Assembly: GCA_014607495.2 (NCBI GenBank) | Contig: CP053166.1 | Coordinates: 9,938,455-10,002,454 of the forward strand | Reading direction: 5' to 3' | DNA: 64,000 bases | Source of the DNA: Carposina sasakii | Taxonomy: Eukaryota; Arthropoda; Insecta; Lepidoptera; Carposinidae | Part shown: one piece after another, positions 58,601-64,000 of the stretch | Layout of the letters: each line of letters begins with the position of its first letter | Numbering within the stretch: the stretch's first letter is position 1 | Program-made: the position numbers and the translations under genes | The notes under the pieces: generated by a model | Seen by the model: the letters and a program-made list of their open reading frames with translations, nothing else | What the model was told of the DNA's origin: nothing | Databases searched by the model: none

Positions 58601-61600
58601 ACCTTAGGCTATATCTATTAAGGTGTATAATAGCGCTATGTGAAAGAAATTACTCTCAAAGTAAAAAAGTATTTTTTTTGCCCGCGGGATTATATCACTC
58701 AGCCTTATTGAAATAAGGACTATTTTTCTAGGAAATACTTTATTAGGCATCGGCGGCGCCCTGCAACCAGGTACGGGCCGAAATACGTGGAAGACTTTGA
58801 AAGTATTTACGTTGCAAGTATCGTAGAGATAAATTAAACCTTAGGCTATATCTATTAAGGTGTATAATGGCGCTAACTGAAAGAAAATACTTTCAAAGTA
58901 AAAAGTATTTTTTTGCCAGCGGCATTATAACACGCAGCCTTATTGAAATAAGGACTATTTTCTCTGAAATACTTTAGTACCTAGGCATCGGCGCCCGGCA
59001 ACCCGTGGAATACTTGAAGGTATTTATTTTGTAGCACGATTATGTTCTTTATGTCTAAGAAAACTAGGATAATATTTCTATAAAAACCTTATTAACAACT
59101 TTGTACAGCGGACTCGAAATAGTATGAAGCACGACTATACGTGAGCAAGCTCCTGCTGACAGCGCCAAAGCTGCGGCAAAAGTAGGCAGTCTAATGGAAT
59201 TTCTGTGCCCGCTGCTGCTGACGGCGCCGGAGCTGTACGCGATTTGGACCTCCAAAAGTGTGCAAAAGAGGGCAGTCTAGTACGACCCATGTCTGCAGAC
59301 AACCAGAGGCGGCTGCTGACATTTTCAGGTTCACTCCCTTAACGAATGGGATGGTGCAAGTTCAACCGTACACTTATAAAAATTTAGATGACCTAATGGA
59401 ACACATTAAAGACAACCTTATCGCGTTCTAACTTGGACTAAGCGACCTCTAATGGCGGCATACGCGAATTAAAGTGAGCGGCGCTCCAGATAAGGCTAAT
59501 TTTTCATACGAAATCTTCTGTTTCACGCGCCGACCTATGTCGGTATGTCTCTTTCGCACTCATTGAATACAGTACTAGGAATCGTACCAAAATTCGTTTC
59601 ATTGGAGCGCGATCGCTAGAGCTCTACTCGATACATAAGATTACAACTTACTTGGGACGAACGCGTAGACACTATTGTATAAACATAGTAGAATTGAAAG
59701 ATAATTATAAATATAGAGAAATATAGTTTGTTCATGTAATCTTCGTGGGTGGGAGTGCACTGCACCAGCGCTCCTTAGGACGAGCTGCCAGTGCAGACAA
59801 CACAAATCAAGAAAAAATAGATAAAAGAGAATATAAGTCAACAATGAGATTATAACAGTAAGAAGGCAAATGACAAATATATAAAGACGATACAAAGAAG
59901 TATGGGATACGCTTGTTTCAGAGTAGAATAAGGTTGCAAACCGTCCTGTTTTCCCAGGACATGTCCTGCTTTTTGGGATGTCCTGGGCTGTCCTGGATAG
60001 TTTTTAAGCATCGTCCTGAGTTTTGAAGTCCTGACACAGTCGGCAGATTTTCTAAGGGTGCCGACATCGGGTAAATAAGCGTTAGCGTCACCTCTAGAAA
60101 GCCTAAAAGAAACAAATACGTAGACACCGGCACTGAATGTGTTAAAGACCTATATTTTGAAATTCGCACGCCACCAACTGCCTCCAATCTTATTGTCACT
60201 GGGCTCGCACATGTATAGTCCTGGGTTTTAATTGAAATGTCCTGGTATTTCTTCCTCAAATCCTGGTTTTAAAAGTTTTGAGATGGCAACCCTATAGTAG
60301 AATAGAATATTGTACAATTTTCACTGTCCTATTGCTTCTACTTTGCTTCTGGCGAAATCGGGTAAAAAATAAGTGATAAATAAATAGCAAATAGCAGAAT
60401 CATCCCATTTATTTCCATGCATGTCGTAAGAGTCGACAGGAACTTGGATATTCTTTCAGGTGGTCAGCATCTTGTCAATGTTCATTCACATCTTGACACA
60501 CACACCTTTTTTGACAGTTCATAGTAATCATCACTCAATTGAAACTCAACAACTGGAAGTGGCATAATGCCCTGTATCCGAAGAAAATTACATGTCACTT
60601 CCAGTTCAATAAGTTTCAATGAGTGATCATGGCTATGAACTGTCAAAAAAGATAGCCAACAAGGGCCAATGATAGCCAATGTTCCCGACATATTTAACGT
60701 GGCTGCGTCTCCATTATGATCTTGCAGTCCAGGTCCCATTTCGGGAAAACAGCCTCGTGTGTGTATATATCGCCTCTTTGCAAGGACAATGTGATATTTT
60801 ATAAACCACTACTTTTTGAGATGCTACGTTGTACTTGTAATGAGGCGATATGTAAACGGGATGTAACAAAATGGGTATGTCAAGCGAAATGCTATAAAAA
60901 GAACACATTTATTTAAAGAATCTAGGTATGAACTTTCCTGACTTGTTTAGAAATTCTCTATACTGCATATTATTATCTGGAAAAATAAACAATTGTGAAT
61001 TCGAGTCTGTGGATAGATTCTTTATAGTAGGCTATATTCATAGCTTTTCGCACAACATACTTTTTTTTGTTACATCCTGTATACTGTATGTATGTATTTT
61101 ATTTTTCCAGGTGACGTAGACGGGTCAGTGGAAGCGATCCTGGACATTCTGGAAACGTATGACGAACACGATCGAGTGAGATTGGATCTGGTACATTTTG
61201 GAGTTGGCCCAGTCACACCCAACGATATTGAGGTAAGCTCAATCAGCTATTATAAAAGTAACTACTAAATTAGGGGTAGCCAGAACAGTCACCAAATTTT
61301 AGCCCTAAGGACATTCCTGAGTTGTCTTGAAATCCTTCATACTATCTGTAAAAATAAATATGTGATTATCGGTTCTGTATACTTAGTGCGCTATTTCATT
61401 GCATTTCGCTTGACGTACCTCTACTGTTACACCCTGTAAACATCGTAAAATACTCGTCAAACATAACTCTCCTTCTGGCAAAGTTGGATAAAGGAATACA
61501 TGATATTTTCCAGATAGCAGAATCATTTAAAGCAATAATCTACACATTCAACGTGCCCTGCCCACCCCCAATCACTGTTGAAGCCAAACAGAAGAACATA

Positions 61601-61697
61601 CAAGTGAAGCAACACAACGTTATATACAAACTGATAGATGATATCAAACAGGACATCAGCGCTAGGATACCGATCACGGAAGAAGAAGAGATTATAG
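46666..61697 (+). CDS. MTIF2: Mitochondrial translation initiation factor IF-2 (5' and central part; C-terminus beyond window)
   Basis: Coding exons are 46666-46815, 46986-47106, 47580-47743, 48173-48353, 48964-49140, 50149-50198, 50940-51154, 51625-51703, 57077-57202, 58071-58296, 61111-61232 and 61514-61697. They join in phase to about 598 residues. The GTPase boxes are intact: G1 [13 protein letters not shown], the switch I region [12 protein letters not shown]3 [11 protein letters not shown]4 INKID (in a 50-nt exon) and G5 ISAL. Domain II follows ([15 protein letters not shown]), then the basic linker [11 protein letters not shown] and domain III ([19 protein letters not shown]). The start of the fMet-tRNA-binding domain is the last part seen ([24 protein letters not shown]). 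The protein is imported into mitochondria and delivers initiator tRNA to the small ribosomal subunit. The first exon is basic and low in acids, fitting a targeting peptide. An acceptor-like TTTCAG at 46680-46685 means the true N-terminus may come from an exon further upstream. About 120 C-terminal residues are missing. Confidence 0.93.
49150..50035 (-). pseudogene. RTE-type LINE fragment in IF-2 intron 5
   Basis: Read on the - strand it gives [37 protein letters not shown] and VDFEKV (reverse transcriptase), then after a deletion [20 protein letters not shown] and [15 protein letters not shown], the usual C-terminus of these endonuclease-reverse transcriptases. Frames are interrupted. Confidence 0.72.
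50593..50869 (+). mobile_element. Helitron-like non-autonomous repeat
   Basis: It starts near ATCTATACATATAATAAAAATG and ends GCGGACGGAGTCGCGGGCGTCCACTAGT. The end is a short hairpin (GGACG...CGTCC) followed by CTAGT, as expected for a Helitron 3' end. Related copies are at 6373-6713 and, inverted, at 40676-40905. Confidence 0.6.
51234..51396. mobile_element. Deleted TATACAGG palindromic MITE in IF-2 intron 7
   Basis: Both outer ends remain (TATACAGGGTGTAACAGAAAGGG and TGTTACACCCTGTATA) but most of the left arm is lost. It lies between IF-2 exons 7 and 8. Confidence 0.78.
52085..52360 (+). mobile_element. tRNA-derived SINE in IF-2 intron 8
   Basis: The head has TGGTCTAGTAGGTAGTGACCC and GGGTTCGAATCCC (A and B boxes). 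The body contains TTCCGAGTCATGGATGTTTATAT and the tail is (ATTT)n at 52321-52357. Truncated relatives are at 39280-39420, and on the other strand at about 44140-44215 and 47800-47900. Confidence 0.78.
52568..52950. repeat. Interspersed repeat in IF-2 intron 8, same family as 16180-16615
   Basis: Its ends are ACAGGATGATTTTTGG and AACATCCTGTATA. These resemble the TATACAGG MITE ends, so the same transposase may mobilise both. Confidence 0.7.
53575..53582. promoter_or_regulatory. CRE-like palindrome TGACGTCA upstream of the U1 sequence
   Basis: A perfect 8-bp CREB/ATF-type palindrome, inside the 10-bp palindrome ATGACGTCAT, lies about 160 bp before the U1 start, where distal elements of snRNA genes usually sit. 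A role is only a suggestion, since such octamers occur by chance. Confidence 0.25.
53743..53906 (+). ncRNA. U1 spliceosomal snRNA gene or recent U1 pseudogene
   Basis: The sequence starts ATACTTACCTGG, the invariant U1 5' arm that pairs with 5' splice sites. It runs about 164 nt, the normal U1 length. Stem-loop I pairs GGGGA with TCCCC and ACCG with CGGT, but its loop reads ATCAAGTAG where the U1-70K loop is normally ATCAYGAAG. Stem-loop II keeps the U1A-binding loop ATTGCAC. Stem-loop III pairs ATTATCC with GGATAACT. The Sm site AATTTTTGG is perfect. The final stem-loop is GGGGAC...TTCG...GTCCCC. The gene sits inside the 5.4-kb intron 8 of the IF-2 gene, same strand. No poly(A) tail follows, which argues against a retroposed copy. 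Whether an active snRNA promoter (PSE about 55 bases upstream) is present cannot be judged by eye. Confidence 0.88.
54350..54565. mobile_element. TATACAGG palindromic MITE in IF-2 intron 8
   Basis: Both ends are present. The fold-back arms (AAGCTATGTAAATAGCCCAC and its complement) are intact, and the right-centre part is shortened. Confidence 0.8.
54688..55070 (-). pseudogene. Transposon-derived protein fragment in IF-2 intron 8
   Basis: Two - strand frames share a short stretch. One begins [32 protein letters not shown], whose [11 protein letters not shown] pattern resembles the start of domesticated or transposon-derived insect proteins I have seen but cannot name. The other continues [22 protein letters not shown]. 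One frameshift separates them. It could be a broken exon of a host gene instead. Confidence 0.4.
55903..56067. mobile_element. Short inverted-repeat element in IF-2 intron 8
   Basis: The left arm AATACTGTTGAAGAACAC...GATCGTAACATAACAACTGAACAG is complementary to the right arm CTGTTCAGTTGTTATGTTACGATCA...AATAGTATT. The centre is about 45 nt. The pairing is nearly perfect, so it would form a strong hairpin. Confidence 0.82.
57440..57970 (+). pseudogene. LINE reverse transcriptase C-terminal fragment in IF-2 intron 9
   Basis: Broken + strand frames read [48 protein letters not shown] and CWAVKRRMK, the region after the catalytic site in RTE-like elements. It has many frameshifts. Confidence 0.7.
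58517..59003. repeat. Tandem duplication of a ~248-bp unit in IF-2 intron 10
   Basis: AACCAGGTACGGGCCGAAATACG starts both units (58517 and 58764). Both contain TAAACCTTAGGCTATATCTA, CAGCCTTATTGAAATAAGGAC and GCATCGGCG. The units differ by small indels and the junction is GCCCTGCAACC. No coding frame is present. Confidence 0.85.
59931..60296. mobile_element. hAT-like non-autonomous element with 8-bp target duplication
   Basis: GTAGAATA occurs on both sides, at 59923-59930 and 60297-60304. The ends AGGTTGCAAACC and GGCAACCCTATA are roughly inverted. An 8-bp duplication and GGTTGCC-type ends fit hAT elements. The interior has no coding frame and repeats the word GTCCTG many times. Confidence 0.6.
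60506..60652. repeat. Inverted repeat in IF-2 intron 10
   Basis: TTTTTTGACAGTTCATAG...CAACAACTGGAAGTG pairs with CACTTCCAGTTCAA...CTATGAACTGTCAAAAAA. A piece of the same family (GGAAGTGGCATAATGCC) recurs near 51832. Confidence 0.7.
60850..61083. mobile_element. Diverged TATACAGG palindromic MITE just upstream of IF-2 exon 11
   Basis: It runs from GTAAACGGGATGTAACAAAAT to TGTTACATCCTGTATA and ends 27 bp before the exon at 61111. The polypyrimidine tract ATTTTATTTTTCCAG lies between the two. Confidence 0.7.
61300..61438. mobile_element. Right-half remnant of the TATACAGG palindromic MITE
   Basis: The right half is recognisable by TTTCGCTTGACGTACC and ACTGTTACACCCTGTAAA. The left half is gone. 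Confidence 0.6.
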
Positions 61698-62009
61698 GTA
61701 ATCCTACTAATATTATAAACGCGAAAGTTTGTGGGGATATACAGAGTGTATGTGACAGCCAGGCAAATACTGAGATACTGAACAAGTACCATTGTTTTGA
61801 GTTATACGGCAGTGTTATTACTTGCAGGAAATTAATTTTTGATTTGATTATACACAATGTTTGCTTTCCGCGAATTGTAGTGGGCTATCCTGCGACTACC
61901 CAAGTAACACACCTGGGTGGTAAATAACTCTTATATCATATACATTAAAAACCTTAGGTAAAAATAGCGGCTATGCTCAAGTGGTATATGGGTACCAATA
62001 ACCCATAAA

Positions 62010-64000
62010 CAACTCAATTAGAACCAAGCGGAGAAAAATTTCAACCTATTCTTTATTCCTAATGGGTTCGATAGAGGTTCTCAGGATCGCTATGGGTGAT
62101 AATTAGAACACGGGATGCAAATTGTTCCTAGCGAACAAATAATTGAATGATGTTCGTTCAGTTCATTCTTGGTGAGTGATTTTAAGCGACCATATTTCTG
62201 TTTCTGACAAAACGTTCTACATTTTAATATTTGACGACGCAAAAAATCATTTTGTGGTGTTGGATACAAAACGTGTTGTTATTGTGATCTATATAATTTT
62301 GGAAGTTAATATCAAATATTCTTCTTTCATATTTAATTGTAACTCAAAATCCTTGCGAATGTTTTGTTACATGAAACTATTATGTTATTTCTTTATAGAT
62401 TTTTGTGCGCCTTCGATTTACATAAGTTTAGTTGAAAAATAATATGAAAGCAAATAAAACTTATAACCTCACTTTTTAGAAACTATTTAAAAAGCGAAGT
62501 TTAATAATGACAGACTAATTATATTGTGAAATTACATCAGTTGCAACTACCAAATATCCGTGATATTGCTTTAATGTAATAAAATTGTATTGAATAAAGA
62601 CCACTTTTAAGAACTCCATCTTTAAAACATGGCGATGAAGTAAGACTCTTAAACTCCTTAAATTTACCTATTTACACCCCATTTAGAGGTAAGAGTGCTT
62701 AAAATCAGCCATTTGCCACCTTTGAGTGACAAATCGGTACATCTCGGTACCTTTGAGTGGCATAACAGTGTATACTAGAAGTTAGGGTTACAATAATTTT
62801 AAGTTACAAAAAGACTATAGTATGGTCCGTTTTATTGCTACATATTATATAATACTTCAATATACTACCCATTTCAAACTACAAGTGCTAAATCGGAGAA
62901 TGTTATTATTAATATCTAAAGGTGGCTTAAAAGTGATTATGAAACCCTGTTTGACACCATTAGTACTATATTAGTAACAAAAAAAGCCTCTTTGCTGCTA
63001 TAAGTAGGAATTTCGACCTTCAAACAGGGTTTAAAAATCACTTTTAAGACACCTTTAGATATCAGTTATAACATACTCCGATTTAGCACTAGTAGTTCGT
63101 AATGGGTAGTATATTGAAGTATTATATAACATGTAGCAACAAAACGGACCATACTATAGCCTTTTTGGAACTTAAAATTATTGTAACACTAACTTCTAAT
63201 TTACACTGTTGTGCCACACCAACGCGTAAATAAGTTTGAATCGGGGGCACTGGGAAGTTATGTACGCCTGTTTCAAACTAAAAGTTCTAAAAATACTTGT
63301 GCGCTATATCATGTACCGATTTGTCACTCAAAGGTGGCAAATGGCTGATTTTAAGCACTCTCACCTCTAAATGGGGTGTAAATAGGTAAATTTAAGAACT
63401 TTAAGAGTCTTACTTCATCGCCATGTTTTAAAGATGGAGTTCTTAAAAGTAGTCTTTATTCAATACAATTTTATTACATTAAAGCAATATCACGGAGTTT
63501 TGGTAGTTGCAACTGATGTAATTTGACAATATAATTAGTCTGCCATTATTAAACTTCGCTTTTTAAATACTTTCAAAAAAAGTGAGGTTATAAGTTTTAT
63601 TAGCTTTCATATTATTTTTCAACTAAACTTATGCAAATCGAAGGCGCACAAAAATCTATAAAGAAATAACATAATAGTTTCATAGTAACAAAACATTCGC
63701 AAGGATTTTGAGCTACAATTAAATATGAAAGAAGAATATTTGATATTACAACACCGCAAAATGAATTTTTGCGTCGTCAATATTAAAATGTAGAACGTTT
63801 AGTCAGAAACAGAAATACGGTCGCTTAAAATCACTCACCAAGAATGAACTGAACGAACATCATTCAATTATTTGTTTGCTAAAGACAATTTGCACCCCGT
63901 GTTCTAATTATCACCCATAGTGATCCTAAGAACCTCTATCGAACCCATTAGGAATCAAAAATAGGTTGCAATTTTTCTCCGCTTGGTTCTATTTGAGTTG
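62010..64000. repeat. About 2-kb inverted repeat (giant palindrome) after IF-2 exon 12
   Basis: The left arm, 62010-62954, starts CAACTCAATTAGAACC. The right arm, 63020-64000, ends GGTTCTATTTGAGTTG and is its reverse complement with only scattered mismatches. The loop is about 65 nt (62955-63019). The left arm has a block of roughly 45 nt near 62265-62310 that is absent on the right. The right arm has about 115 nt extra near 63215-63330 that is absent on the left. The match still runs at the last base of the window, so the outer ends are not defined. The arms contain no recognisable protein; the 88-codon frame at 62176 is a chance opening. It may be a foldback transposon or a long-hairpin RNA locus. 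Confidence 0.93.

Noticed and set aside
62176..62442. 88-codon frame on the + strand
   Set aside because: It lies in one arm of the palindrome, is not preserved in the other arm, and has no recognisable motif.
1..64000. CRISPR array or bacterial operon
   Set aside because: Repeats are dispersed or palindromic, not regularly spaced; genes are intron-split and eukaryotic.

Overview
This is a stretch of nuclear genome from an insect, almost certainly a moth or butterfly (Lepidoptera). Genes are split into short exons with GT-AG introns, non-coding DNA is AT-rich, and introns and spacers are filled with repeats familiar from lepidopteran genomes: tRNA-headed SINEs, TATACAGGGTGTAACA-ended palindromic MITEs, Helitron-like repeats and non-LTR retrotransposon scraps. 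The species cannot be named from the sequence.

Positions 1-34870 hold a head-to-tail array of three paralogous genes on the + strand. Copy A enters from the left edge with its last seven exons (329-6172). Copy B spans 8345-24752 and copy C 26686-34866. Copy C is complete: nine exons and 620 codons, reconstructed from splice sites whose phases all agree. The protein is mostly charged helix or coiled coil, with a Cys-rich module and a C-terminal Dpy-30 motif, the dimerisation/docking motif found in axonemal and chromatin proteins. I do not recognise the family as a named gene. Copy B is damaged. Its exon 5 exists only as two broken relics on either side of a dead LINE reverse transcriptase. Its intron 7 carries a full-length BEL/Pao LTR retrotransposon (16851-23723) with almost identical LTRs and one frameshift.

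Positions 34867-46000 hold a 3' flank and, on the - strand, a PPM-family Ser/Thr phosphatase of the PPM1A/alphabet type (four coding exons, 382 aa, complete). From about 46.6 kb to beyond the right edge, on the + strand, lies the nuclear gene for mitochondrial translation initiation factor IF-2. Twelve coding exons are visible and the last about 120 residues fall outside the window. The phosphatase and IF-2 genes are head to head across less than 1 kb.

Two unexpected items lie inside introns of the IF-2 gene. One is a full-length U1 snRNA-like sequence (53743-53906) with an intact 5' arm, U1A loop and Sm site but an altered U1-70K loop. The other is a roughly 2-kb, near-perfect inverted repeat (62010 to the window end) that would fold as a giant hairpin if transcribed with the gene. 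No operons, CRISPR arrays or bacterial features are present.
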